A stretch of DNA of 64,000 bases from positions 6,309,623 through 6,373,622 of the forward strand of contig NZ_KB910518.1 of assembly GCF_000374185.1 (NCBI RefSeq). The letters are read 5' to 3'. Position 1 is the stretch's first letter, and the number at the start of each line of letters is the position of its first letter. Positions 17,533 through 25,953 of the stretch are shown one piece after another. The notes below the pieces were generated by a model, which worked only from the letters and a program-made list of their open reading frames with translations, made no database searches and was not told where the DNA came from. A program made the translations under genes and the position numbers. This DNA is from Paenibacillus sp. HW567 (lineage in GTDB: Bacteria; Bacillota; Bacilli; Paenibacillales; Paenibacillaceae).

Positions 17533-20093
17533 AATGATCCTCCACCGTTCGTGTTAGTACTGTCCTTAGGGGCAGGGGTGCTTGTAGGCTCAGGGGTCTT
17601 TGGTGTCGGGACGTAGGTCAGATTGTAGGTTTGGCTGCCCAGCTTAATTCGCTCGCCCTGGAACTCGTCGTACAGATTAAGAATGAAATTTCCGCCCTTT
17701 AGCGTCTTATATAAGCTGCTGGTGAAGGTTGTGGAATAGGTCATGAATTGTCCTGGTGTAAGATCCGTACCGGGTGTAAGTGTTCTTTCCTGGCTTTGGC
17801 CGTAAGGGTCCATTAGCTGGACAACCAGCTTATGCCCATAGGCTCCCATATCATAGATGCTGCTCTTGCCCAGGCTGTAGGTCAGGTTGGTTGAGAGGGT
17901 GTCTTGGCCCTCATTCAAAGTCCCTGTAGCGCTGGTTATCGTGAGACTATAAGGGAACAGCTCTACACCGCCGCTAAGAGCGGTTAGAGGAGCCGGCGTT
18001 TGCTTGTTCAGTGCGAGTGCTACCGTGTTGATGTAAGCCGTCGGCGTTCCGCCCGGCAGCGTAAGCTTGCCTTCGCTCACGCCCTCCCCGACATAGAGGG
18101 TCAGCTTCGAGGTGTCTAAGGACAACGGCAGCTTGCTCCACACGGTTACCAGACTTTTGCCTTTAGGTCCGGTCCCCAGCTCTGATTGGCTGATTTCTGC
18201 TTCGTAATAATCATCTCCAGGAGTCTTATAGTACGCTACGAGCTTGGCCTGATCCGATTTACGGGTCTCCTCGCTGTTCATTTCCAGCTCTGTGTACACG
18301 ATGTTCTTGCTCGTTCCCGGATATACAGTGGTCCGGCGTTCCTTGATCTCCGCCCGTTTGCCTGGCGTTTCAATGTGGAACGATTTGCCCTGGTCTACCG
18401 CAGGGACCGCAGCGGCCACCTGTCTTGTGTTCAATGCGAGGAAGGCCTCCGCCGTATCGCCGGAACCGCTGGTAAGCTCGATTTTGATTTGCTCGAAGCT
18501 AAGCTCGTAAGGGATTTTGCCGATCACATAATAACTGGCGCTCTCCCCTGAAGTCAGCGTAGGGTCTGAATCGGCTGCAACGACCTGAACCGAGCTGCCC
18601 AGATCATAGGTTCCGGCTCTCATCGTCCCGGTGAGCGAAGGCAGCGTAACCGTGGAAGCTTTGGTGTTGCGGATGCGGACTTTGGCTACAACCACATCTT
18701 CAGCGGACCAAGGCATACGTTCGATAGAATCCAGATTGATGCCGAAGGTTCCGTAGCTGTTGTCGAGTATATATTCTGAATTTACGTAACGGTCCTGTTC
18801 CAGCTTATAAGGAATCTGATAAAAGGCTGCAGGAAAGATGATTTTGCCTTCGGCTGCCGGCTCTACCAACTGGAGCTGAAGGGCTGCCTGGCTCAGTTCA
18901 AGCGGCACTTCGGCAGAGAACTGGAGAATCCGCTCCTCAAGCGGCTTCAGTGTAAGGCTGCTGAACGCTTTGTTGTTTACCGGCAGGGTATAACCCTCTG
19001 CGGCTTTGACGGATACATCATAGCTCGGCAGGGTTACTGCTTTGTTGCCGGCATTTTTTACCCAGAATTGCAGATTCCACAATGCCTTGTCGCCCTTAAC
19101 CGTGACGGAGGCTTTTTTCAGTTGTGTCTCCACGGTGTTGCTGTTGATGCCAAGCTTCTTCATCGCATACGAAGCTACGCTGAGGTTTGGAGATGTTGCA
19201 GCAGGCAGCACGAAGGAGGACACTGGCAGGCTCACTTTAAGCTCCGTATTTTCCTTGGTGATGGACAGAGACATATTGTTTGTATTTGTATAGGAGGGGA
19301 GTTCAGTCAGATAGTAGACCGTTTTCTTCTCCCCGGATTGCACTTTATAGTCACGGCTGGTGTCGCTTAACGCAAGCTCGAACATGGAGCCTCCGGAGGA
19401 CTCCAGATATACCCGGTAGGCGGGAGCACTGAGTACCTTGGAGCCGAGATTGGTCAGGCTTAAGGCGATTTTGGCATATGTCTTGCTGTTGAAGTGGTAG
19501 ATTTGCAGAGTCTCCGGCTTGAGGGACACCGGCAAGCTGCTCATGGTGATTTTCTTGCTCTGGCCCCGCTGGACGTAAGAGGAATAGGTTGCCGGGATGG
19601 CAAAGGTGCCCAGCTTCTTCTGGTACTCGGAACCGCTGAAGTCCCAGCCGAACATTGAAATTTTAAGCCCGCTGAGCTTGTTCGTCTTGCGGACATTCAC
19701 GTAGTATGTAACGGATAGCTGGTCCTTGGGGGGGACTTCCACTTTGTTCTTATCTTCGGGTACAGCGTTGCTCTTGATCTCTACGCCTTCAGGGGTTGTA
19801 ACTTTTGAGAATCCATTGAAAAGCTTATAAGGACTACCGCTTGTATTGGTATAAGTCAGTGTATAAATCAGGCTGTTCCCGGTTTCCTCCTTCGCAAGCT
19901 GCACATCGGTCAGCTTCACACTGACGCCAGCCTGAATTGAGATAGAGGCCAGCTTAGCCAGAGCATCGGTATTCTGCGGATTGGCTTTGTTGATAGGAAC
20001 GCTGGCGGGCGCCGCAAATGCCGGTAAGGGCGGCTGCTGGCTAACAGCAATCGCTCCCGCCAGCAGCACGGCGTAGGCACGGTAGTTCTTCAT
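17529..20093 (-). CDS. Large secreted protein of unknown function, efflux operon
   Basis: An 854-residue protein with a Sec signal peptide (cleavage likely after AFA near residue 27). I recognise no named domain. The body looks like repeated beta-sandwich modules of 90-130 residues, rich in Ser/Thr/Lys with recurring forms such as SGSPYKLF, VPPKDQLSVTYYVNV and LKPLEERILQFSAEV. A Pro/Thr-rich tail (PTPKTPEPTSTPAPKDSTN) ends in a Gly-rich stretch, typical of wall-spanning or wall-associated proteins; there is no LPXTG motif. It is the first gene of the unit and overlaps the adaptor gene by 4 nt, so I infer it works outside the membrane with the ABC efflux complex. The function remains unassigned. 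Confidence 0.85.
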   Translation of the reverse strand: MKNYRAYAVLLAGAIAVSQQPPLPAFAAPASVPINKANPQNTDALAKLASISIQAGVSVKLTDVQLAKEETGNSLIYTLTYTNTSGSPYKLFNGFSKVTTPEGVEIKSNAVPEDKNKVEVPPKDQLSVTYYVNVRKTNKLSGLKISMFGWDFSGSEYQKKLGTFAIPATYSSYVQRGQSKKITMSSLPVSLKPETLQIYHFNSKTYAKIALSLTNLGSKVLSAPAYRVYLESSGGSMFELALSDTSRDYKVQSGEKKTVYYLTELPSYTNTNNMSLSITKENTELKVSLPVSSFVLPAATSPNLSVASYAMKKLGINSNTVETQLKKASVTVKGDKALWNLQFWVKNAGNKAVTLPSYDVSVKAAEGYTLPVNNKAFSSLTLKPLEERILQFSAEVPLELSQAALQLQLVEPAAEGKIIFPAAFYQIPYKLEQDRYVNSEYILDNSYGTFGINLDSIERMPWSAEDVVVAKVRIRNTKASTVTLPSLTGTMRAGTYDLGSSVQVVAADSDPTLTSGESASYYVIGKIPYELSFEQIKIELTSGSGDTAEAFLALNTRQVAAAVPAVDQGKSFHIETPGKRAEIKERRTTVYPGTSKNIVYTELEMNSEETRKSDQAKLVAYYKTPGDDYYEAEISQSELGTGPKGKSLVTVWSKLPLSLDTSKLTLYVGEGVSEGKLTLPGGTPTAYINTVALALNKQTPAPLTALSGGVELFPYSLTITSATGTLNEGQDTLSTNLTYSLGKSSIYDMGAYGHKLVVQLMDPYGQSQERTLTPGTDLTPGQFMTYSTTFTSSLYKTLKGGNFILNLYDEFQGERIKLGSQTYNLTYVPTPKTPEPTSTPAPKDSTNTNGGGSL

Positions 20094-20179
20094 ATTTTTC
20101 CCTCCTATTCTTCATAGCCCTATCATAAAAGGCAGTTTTAAAATAGGGATAAATAAAGAAGCGGAGAGTTTGGCGCAAA

Positions 20180-20197
20180 CTTAAACAGAAGTTAAAC
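20180..20197 (-). promoter_or_regulatory. Direct-repeat box upstream of the efflux operon
   Basis: On the minus strand GTTTAACTTCTGTTTAAG holds two GTTTAAS heptamers with 11-nt periodicity, the usual geometry of OmpR-family sites. It lies about 90 nt upstream of the 854-residue protein's ATG. It is a candidate site for the operon's own response regulator. Confidence 0.45.
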
Positions 20198-20298
20198 TTT
20201 TTATAAATTGAACGGTTGGTAATTTTTCGCAGAGAGATTGAACCTTTTTGGAATATTGAGCCAATATCCGTTGTAACACCCGAATGGAGGCCGGCCCT

Positions 20299-20877
20299 AT
20301 GAAGGACTTAGACTTGAACCCGTGGCTTATCCGGAGGAGCCAGGGTGATGAACAAGCATTTCAAGTTGTATATGAAGCAACACGCGACCATGCTTACCGG
20401 TTAATCAGCTATCTCGCTCCGAGCAAGCAAGACACTCCCGACATTATGAGCGAAGTCTATTTGGAGTTGTTCAGAAGTCTGAAGAATTATGATGCGGGAC
20501 AGAATTTCACCTCATGGTTCAATGGCCTGATTGTCAGACAGGTACGAAACTGGAAACGGAAGGAGTGGCGCCTTTTTCGCATCGCGGAAAAGCTGAAGCT
20601 TACCACCTCCAAATCATCCGATCCCGCTGCTGAGCTACAGCTCCTTGTTCTGGATGATCAGCTCGAACTGCTTCCGATTCTGCAGACGCTGTCCCTCAAA
20701 TTCAGGGAGGTTATCGTTCTGCGCTACTATCAGGATTGCTCGCTGGAGGAGATTTCCGAATTGCTGAAGATACCGTTAGGCACAGTAAAATCCAGACATC
20801 ATCATGCGCTTAAGCAGTTGCGCCGACGATTCGATCAAGAGGGTTTGCGAAAGGAGGGGGATGGCTTTGTCTATTGA
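20299..20877 (+). CDS. ECF-type RNA polymerase sigma factor
   Basis: A 192-residue sigma-70 family protein with region 2 (residues about 20-90; DIMSEVYLELFRSLKNYD, FTSWFNGLIVRQVRNWKR) and region 4 (residues about 125-180; LPLKFREVIVLRYYQD-like segment, LEEISELLKIPLGTVKSRHHHALKQL). GGAGG at 20287-20291 sets the ATG at 20299, not the in-frame ATG at 20284. The downstream membrane protein gene overlaps its 3' end and is the likely anti-sigma factor. It is divergent from the secreted protein/ABC efflux unit, so it may help control an envelope response, but no clear ECF promoter pair could be fixed by eye. Confidence 0.9.
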   Translation: MKDLDLNPWLIRRSQGDEQAFQVVYEATRDHAYRLISYLAPSKQDTPDIMSEVYLELFRSLKNYDAGQNFTSWFNGLIVRQVRNWKRKEWRLFRIAEKLKLTTSKSSDPAAELQLLVLDDQLELLPILQTLSLKFREVIVLRYYQDCSLEEISELLKIPLGTVKSRHHHALKQLRRRFDQEGLRKEGDGFVY

Positions 20878-21838
20878 GCAGCAATTGGTAGAGGCGTTCG
20901 AACGGGATTCCCGGAAGTGTCCTTCCGACCTGGATGACCGGATTGTGGCGGAATACAGGCAGCAGTTGATGTTGCAAAGGGGAGAACCATTCATGTCCAC
21001 CAAAAGAAAAATGCCTAAATTCGTCTTGCTTGCGGTTGTTTTTGTCATGCTGTGCGGCTTTGCCTATGCAGGCAGTAAGCTCCTGTTCACGGATAATAAG
21101 GAGAAGCTCTCTGTCAGCTATCAAACAGAGCAGCAGTTGCAGTTCAAGCAAGAGGACGTGACAAGGATTCGCGGTTCGCTTGCGGAAGTGAAGGCACAAT
21201 TAAATCCCGGAGAAACAGCGGTAGTATATCTTAAAGACTATGACCGCGAGGTTCAGGGATCACCCATTGTATACGGTATTAATCAACCAGCCGTACTTCC
21301 ATTAGACACATGGAAGGCAGCTTTGCAGGAGCGCAGTATCGGGGAGAAGCTTCCTGACACATTTCTGGGAACCTTCAAGCTCGTGGAAGGCATGGAGACC
21401 TCGCCATACCAATTCAGTTTCGGCGTGGATGGCTACAAGCTTCTGGATGAGATGAAGGCTGAAAGCAAGAAGTCGGGGAGCGGGATGCTGTGGCGTAAGA
21501 CCGATGCGGCCCAAGATCTTATTAAGACCTACACTTCTGTATACCGCAATGCGGCCAATGAGTCGCTTTATCTGACCTGGCAAATTGCAGACGGTGCTCC
21601 CGGCGTCAAAGCGCTCCAATTGGTTCCACCCAACACAATATACGAGGATATCAAAATAGGCGGCTTAACCGCACATTATCTGATGGACGATCAATCCCTG
21701 TTCGGCGAGAGTCCTAAGCATCAGGATGTAACGTGGCTGAGTGAAGCCGGCGGCAAAACCGTGGCCTATCACGTGCAGACTGATTCCCAGGCGATGACCA
21801 AGGAACAATTGATTGAGGCGGCTAAGAGCCTGTTCTAA
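20861..21838 (+). CDS. Probable membrane anti-sigma factor with DUF4367-like domain
   Basis: A 325-residue single-pass protein. About 45 cytosolic residues precede one transmembrane helix (KFVLLAVVFVMLCGFAYAG); the outside domain ends in a pattern (DVTWLSEAGGKTVAYHVQT, then TKEQLIEAAKSLF) typical of DUF4367 domains found on anti-sigma factors. I chose the ATG at 20861 (AAAGGAGGGGG, close spacing), which overlaps the sigma gene by 17 nt; an ATG at 20994 would remove most of the cytosolic part. Overlap with the sigma gene supports the anti-sigma role. There is no classical zinc-binding HXXXCXXC motif in the cytosolic part. Confidence 0.75.
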   Translation: MALSIEQQLVEAFERDSRKCPSDLDDRIVAEYRQQLMLQRGEPFMSTKRKMPKFVLLAVVFVMLCGFAYAGSKLLFTDNKEKLSVSYQTEQQLQFKQEDVTRIRGSLAEVKAQLNPGETAVVYLKDYDREVQGSPIVYGINQPAVLPLDTWKAALQERSIGEKLPDTFLGTFKLVEGMETSPYQFSFGVDGYKLLDEMKAESKKSGSGMLWRKTDAAQDLIKTYTSVYRNAANESLYLTWQIADGAPGVKALQLVPPNTIYEDIKIGGLTAHYLMDDQSLFGESPKHQDVTWLSEAGGKTVAYHVQTDSQAMTKEQLIEAAKSLF

Positions 21839-21850
21839 ACAGGCAAAAAT

Positions 21851-21891
21851 AGAACGGTTGATTCCATCTGAATTGGAGTCAGCCGTTCTTT
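21851..21891. terminator. Bidirectional terminator between convergent genes
   Basis: AGAACGG-TGA-CCA pairs with TGG-TCA-CCGTTCT across a short loop, with T-rich ends on both strands. It separates the anti-sigma gene (+) from the MerR-like gene (-). Confidence 0.8.
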
Positions 21892-21907
21892 GCTGGTGAA
21901 TTAGGGA

Positions 21908-22444
21908 TTACAGTAATGAAAAAAAGGAACGCAGCAAGCCGCGCTTCCTTGGCGGAGTCGTGAGCTTCACGGCAGCAACGGGGTGGAGTTCTGCATACGG
22001 AGAGGGGGATTGGCTGTTCTGAATCGTTTCCAGGGATACCGCCAATTGCTTGATCATTTGCCGCAGGTCCTCAAGCTCCTCGCGCTGCTGGAGCAACTGG
22101 AATGACACGACTTCGTCGGCTTTATGGTCGAGTGAGCGCTCGATATCCTTGATCCGCGACAACATGTCCTCCAATGGCTGTTCCTGTGTGGGCGGGAGCG
22201 GTTTCTCTTGCAGTGATTTGGGCGGCCCCCCGTCAGCGGGGTTCAGATGAATACGCTCAAGGGCTTCCCCGTGAGTAATGCGGTCTTTAATAGACTCTAG
22301 CAGGCTGATTTCCTGTTCCGTGAAAATGTAATGTCCAAACCGGTCCTTAGGAAAGAAATCAGGGAACATGGCAGCCCAGCGTTTGATCGTTGTCTGGCTA
22401 ACGGAAAGCAGCTCTGCGGCATCCTTTGTTTTCAGATTTTCCAT
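21908..22444 (-). CDS. RacA-like MerR-type DNA-binding protein
   Basis: A 178-residue protein with an N-terminal MerR-like helix-turn-helix (LKTKDAAELLSVSQTTIKRW, then the FGHYIFTEQEISLL wing) and a coiled coil at about residues 90-145 (heptads in IKDIERSLDHKADEVVSFQL). The basic C-terminal end (PPRKRGLLRSFFSLL) could be an amphipathic membrane-binding helix. This layout is that of RacA, which anchors chromosome origins at the pole during sporulation, or of plasmid-type MerR coiled-coil proteins. Sporulation genes nearby (SASP at 22.6 kb) fit, but the family identity is only partial. Confidence 0.7.
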   Translation of the reverse strand: MENLKTKDAAELLSVSQTTIKRWAAMFPDFFPKDRFGHYIFTEQEISLLESIKDRITHGEALERIHLNPADGGPPKSLQEKPLPPTQEQPLEDMLSRIKDIERSLDHKADEVVSFQLLQQREELEDLRQMIKQLAVSLETIQNSQSPSPYAELHPVAAVKLTTPPRKRGLLRSFFSLL

Positions 22445-22640
22445 TTCGATTCCTCCAGTTCAGGTAGTGTTTGATAGGAGTAATTCGCTCTTTGGCAGCG
22501 GCTACCTGCACGGGTGACAAAGGAAGTGCTCATTCGCTAAACAAAGTGCTATTACGAGCATTTTTATAGGGAAAGGAAGCCGGATGAAAACCTCTGTCCC
22601 GGGGCAAGTTAAGGAAAAAGAGCTCAAGGGAGTGGTTGGC

Positions 22641-22925
22641 ATGGCCCGAAGAAACAGGAGATATGTGGTGCCGGGGGCAGAACAGGGGATGCAGACATTT
22701 AAAGCAAATGTGATGAAGCAGGAAGGCTACAATGTTGACCTGAGCCGGCCGGACGATGTGAAATATGAAGTGGCTAGAGAGCTGGGAGTACCGCTTGAGC
22801 CAGGCAGCAATGGCAGTCTGACTACAGAATCAGCGGGCCAGATTGGCGGCAGAATCGGCGGCTCCATGGTCCGGGAAATGATCCGGCTCGCCCAGGAGCA
22901 GCTAGCGAAGAAGGAGAACTCATAA
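22641..22925 (+). CDS. Alpha/beta-type small acid-soluble spore protein
   Basis: A 94-residue SASP that coats and protects spore DNA. The signature segments are present: YEVARELGVPL, similar to the GPR protease region, and GQIGGRIGGSMVREMI, the conserved DNA-binding helix. I take the ATG at 22641 (AAGGGAG, 8-nt spacing) because it gives the usual MARRNRR start. An in-frame ATG at 22584 with AAAGGAAG upstream would add 19 residues and cannot be excluded. Expression in the forespore under SigG is expected for the family, but I could not fix a promoter. This gene shows that the organism makes endospores. Confidence 0.93.
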   Translation: MARRNRRYVVPGAEQGMQTFKANVMKQEGYNVDLSRPDDVKYEVARELGVPLEPGSNGSLTTESAGQIGGRIGGSMVREMIRLAQEQLAKKENS

Positions 22926-22995
22926 ATAATATGACATAATGCTGTCCACTTCTCCGCGCTATAATGGCCTTATAACAAGGATAAGGGGATGAACG

Positions 22996-23481
22996 ATGTC
23001 TATTTATACAGTTGAAAAGCCGGAAATCAGACTGGTTGGCGTGAGCGTACGCACTACAAACCAGGTGGAATTAGGGCCGAATGGGCTGTTACCGGGGTTA
23101 TGGGACACCTACTTTGGCAGCAGCCTGGCATCCCGGGCGGGAATGGGCAGCTCCGAACCTCTCTATTCCTTATATACGGATTATGAAAGTGACGCGAGCG
23201 GTGCCTATACAGTGGTTATTGGGCATGAAGTCAGCGAAGAAGCAGCATTCCAGCCGGACGATAAGCTCAGTTATGCAGTGATTCCGGCCAGCAAGTATCT
23301 TGTATTTACGGCGGAAAAAGGTCCGGTGAATGAAGTGGTGCCTGAGGCGTGGAGAGAGATTTGGGCATATTTCGAGAAATCGCCGGAGCTAAGAACGTAC
23401 ACAGGCGATTATGAACTCTATCCGTCCCGGAATCTTGATCCCGGCGCTAACGAAGTGCAGATTTACATTGCGGTAAAATAA
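22996..23481 (+). CDS. GyrI-like effector-binding domain protein
   Basis: A 161-residue stand-alone protein of the GyrI/AraC effector-binding superfamily. Features are the N-terminal PEIRLVGVSVRTTN strand, the middle SLYTDYESDASGAYTVVIGHEV, the ASKYLVFTAEKGPVNEVVPEAW segment and the C-terminal VQIYIAVK strand. Such proteins bind small hydrophobic or cationic molecules, and some act as hydrolases or drug-binding buffers. There is no DNA-binding domain. It stands alone, with a terminator behind it. Confidence 0.85.
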   Translation: MSIYTVEKPEIRLVGVSVRTTNQVELGPNGLLPGLWDTYFGSSLASRAGMGSSEPLYSLYTDYESDASGAYTVVIGHEVSEEAAFQPDDKLSYAVIPASKYLVFTAEKGPVNEVVPEAWREIWAYFEKSPELRTYTGDYELYPSRNLDPGANEVQIYIAVK

Positions 23482-23497
23482 ACCCGATCTATACAAG

Positions 23498-23536
23498 AAG
23501 ACACCAGGGATGGTTCATCCCCGGTGTCTTTTTTTT
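23498..23536 (+). terminator. Intrinsic terminator
   Basis: AAGACACC-GGGATG pairs with CATCCC-GGTGTCTT across GTT, followed by eight T. It lies between the GyrI-like gene and the convergent dioxygenase gene. Confidence 0.93.
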
Positions 23537-23558
23537 GTTCTTCCACGTGCTGCATTAT

Positions 23559-24326
23559 TTAAAAGGCAACTGAGAAATAGCTCAGCGAGCCCATTTCATA
23601 GCTTCGGTGAACCTCTTGGGGCTGACGGTCCGGATTGCCGCTGCCCATCACGATGTAGAGGGGAACGAAATGCTCAGGTCTAGGCACGGCCAGGCGGGCA
23701 TTTGGAGCTAGCGACGTATAGTTGAACAAGCTGTCCAAATCCTGCTTCCGCATATGCTCGATCAGCCAATCATCGAAAGCGACAGCCTGAGGGTCAGGGG
23801 CCGTGGCATCCGGGTTCATGGTGCGGAAATTATGCACGGTTGCGCCGCTGCCAACAATCAGGATGTCCTCTTCATCCAGCCCGCGCAGCGCTTCCCCAAT
23901 AAGGTACTGCTGGGAAGGCGGCAGGTAGGGATTCACAGATATCTGAACCACCGGGCAATCCGGGACCGGAAACATCCGGGAGAGCGGAACCCAGGACCCG
24001 TGATCCAGTCCCCGCTTGATGTCGAACTGAACCGGGATATCTTTCGCGCTGAAGCGTTCAGCAAGGGATTGAGCCAGGGCAACCGAGCCTTTGGCAGGGT
24101 ATTTGATCTGATACAATGGGTCCGGGAAGCCGCCAAAATCATAGATCATCTCATACACATCATCCGTGGATGAAATGGTAAGCGTCTCTGTTTCCCAATG
24201 GGCGGTGAAAATAACAATGGCTTTGGGCTTCAGCGACTGGCCGTACGAGAGAAGGAAATCCGTGCAAGGTGTGTTCTGTATCGCCATCATCGGTGAACCG
24301 TGTCCTACAAAGAGCGGGGATATCAT
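23559..24326 (-). CDS. LigB-family extradiol dioxygenase (DODA/YgiD type)
   Basis: A 255-residue class III extradiol ring-cleavage dioxygenase of the DODA/YgiD branch. Metal-ligand histidines are visible in LFVGHGSPM and IFTAHWETE, with LDHGSWVPL and VGSGATVHNF also conserved. It would open a catechol ring using Fe or Zn; the natural substrate in Paenibacillus is not known. AAAGGAGAC sets the ATG at 24326; a longer in-frame start lacks a ribosome site. It is transcribed alone, divergently from the KinB-like kinase gene. Confidence 0.9.
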   Translation of the reverse strand: MISPLFVGHGSPMMAIQNTPCTDFLLSYGQSLKPKAIVIFTAHWETETLTISSTDDVYEMIYDFGGFPDPLYQIKYPAKGSVALAQSLAERFSAKDIPVQFDIKRGLDHGSWVPLSRMFPVPDCPVVQISVNPYLPPSQQYLIGEALRGLDEEDILIVGSGATVHNFRTMNPDATAPDPQAVAFDDWLIEHMRKQDLDSLFNYTSLAPNARLAVPRPEHFVPLYIVMGSGNPDRQPQEVHRSYEMGSLSYFSVAF

Positions 24327-24378
24327 TGTAAAGTCTCCTTTAGAATAAAGTGTGATTACTTTCGGTAAATTCACTTAC

Positions 24379-24391
24379 TTACTATATGTAA
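24379..24391. promoter_or_regulatory. Small palindrome upstream of the dioxygenase gene
   Basis: TTAC-TATAT-GTAA lies in the AT-rich divergent gap, among repeats of ACTTACT. HxlR- or MarR-type quinone/catechol regulators bind sites of this form, so it may control the dioxygenase. Confidence 0.35.
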
Positions 24392-24535
24392 TATAATATA
24401 CAATACTTACTTGGTTTCGTAAAGTTATTTATTTTTTATATGAAGAATAATTTTTTATAGATTTTATTGGGAATAACTGAAAATTTACTTATAATAATGA
24501 ATAAGTGATAACACCAGCCGAAAGGAAGTTACCCC

Positions 24536-25774
24536 TTGTTAGAGACCCTGCTGCTGAATTTCTTGTTTTTGCTGTTCCCGGTACTGTTTGTATTGATTTT
24601 TTTTGAAAATAGACCGTATTCCTATAGCCGAAAGATTATTGTTTTGCTGTCAGCAGTGACGATGCTTCTCTGTATTGCCAAGCCGATTCAACTGGAGATG
24701 GGGTTTATTTTTGATCTCCGGTACATCCCGTTTATTATCGTAGCTCTATTTGGCGGGTACAGAAATGTCCTCCCGTTATATCTGATACTAAATATTTACC
24801 GTTTCTATATAGGTGGAGAGGGAACGATGCATTCCTTTCTATTTTCAACAGTTGTCCTGATTCTGGTGCCGTCATTCAGCGACAGGTTCCTGAAGCTAAG
24901 CTCTAAAGCCCGGATCATTTGGGCAACCGTCATTTCTTTTTTTACGATGGGCTGTTATCTGGTCGTATTAAGTATGCTTGTGGAGTCCTTAGACCATCAA
25001 TTCTGGGTCCTTACTCTTGATGCGGTAGCGACTCATGTAGTGGTGATGAGCATCCTGATGATTTTACTGGAGCGGATCATTACCAATCTTAAGAACCGTG
25101 ACCGGATTCTGCAGTCGGAAAGACTGAATGTCGTCAGTGAGCTGGCGGCCAGTGTGTCACATGAAATAAGGAATCCGCTTACAGTTACGAGCGGTTTTCT
25201 GCAGCTTCTGAACAAATCCGCTAACCTGACCCAAGAGCAGCAAGGTTATGTGGAGCTATCTCTGCAAGAGCTGAACCGCGCGGAAAAAATCGTCAGCGAC
25301 TACCTCTCTTTTGCCAAGCCGCAATCGGAGAATATGGTGCATTCCAACATGAAGGCGGAGGCGGAGTATACCAAAAATATCATTATGCCGTATGCCACCA
25401 TACACAAGGTAGATGTTAAGTTCAGCTTCAGTAACACGTTAATTAAATGCTACGACAGGAACCAAATCCAGCAGTGCCTAATCAATTTATATAAAAATGG
25501 GATTGAAGCGATGAAAGAGAAGGAGGGCGGGACGCTGCTGATTGATATATCCGAAAAAAAGCACAATATCATCATCAGTATCCAGGACACCGGAATTGGA
25601 ATGACGAAGGAGGAAATATCGCGTCTGGGCAAGCCGTATTATTCCACCAAGGAAGAAGGGACGGGTCTGGGCATGCTTATGGTCTACAGTACCATTAATA
25701 AAGTAAAGGGGGTTATCGAGGTGGAGAGTGAAAAAGGCAAAGGCACAACCTTCCTCATTACAATCCCGACATAA
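24536..25774 (+). CDS. KinB-like membrane sensor histidine kinase (5TMR-LYT)
   Basis: A 412-residue kinase. Residues about 1-180 hold six hydrophobic helices of the 5TM-LYT type (LLLNFLFLLFPVLFVLIFF, FIIVALFGGYRNVLPLYLI). HisKA follows (H in AASVSHEIRNPLTVTSGFLQ), then HATPase (QCLINLYKNGIEAM, DTGIGMTKEE, GTGLGMLMVYS). This is the architecture of KinB and related kinases that feed phosphate to the sporulation phosphorelay. No response regulator is adjacent, as expected for a phosphorelay kinase. The start is TTG at 24536, with AAAGGAAG 7 nt upstream. Confidence 0.88.
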   Translation: MLETLLLNFLFLLFPVLFVLIFFENRPYSYSRKIIVLLSAVTMLLCIAKPIQLEMGFIFDLRYIPFIIVALFGGYRNVLPLYLILNIYRFYIGGEGTMHSFLFSTVVLILVPSFSDRFLKLSSKARIIWATVISFFTMGCYLVVLSMLVESLDHQFWVLTLDAVATHVVVMSILMILLERIITNLKNRDRILQSERLNVVSELAASVSHEIRNPLTVTSGFLQLLNKSANLTQEQQGYVELSLQELNRAEKIVSDYLSFAKPQSENMVHSNMKAEAEYTKNIIMPYATIHKVDVKFSFSNTLIKCYDRNQIQQCLINLYKNGIEAMKEKEGGTLLIDISEKKHNIIISIQDTGIGMTKEEISRLGKPYYSTKEEGTGLGMLMVYSTINKVKGVIEVESEKGKGTTFLITIPT

Positions 25775-25953
25775 AAATGACCGGGCGCTCAGGGCCTATT
25801 TACAGATAATTGGATTTTAGCCCAACGCTGACTGGACAGAAGTCCATTCCCGGAACGGGTTCATGACATAGTATAGGCATAAGACGAATGGGTTTTTAGA
25901 CTTGAGTGTAATCCTTTGAAGTAGAACGCCAAATCAATCGGAGGTGATTCTAT

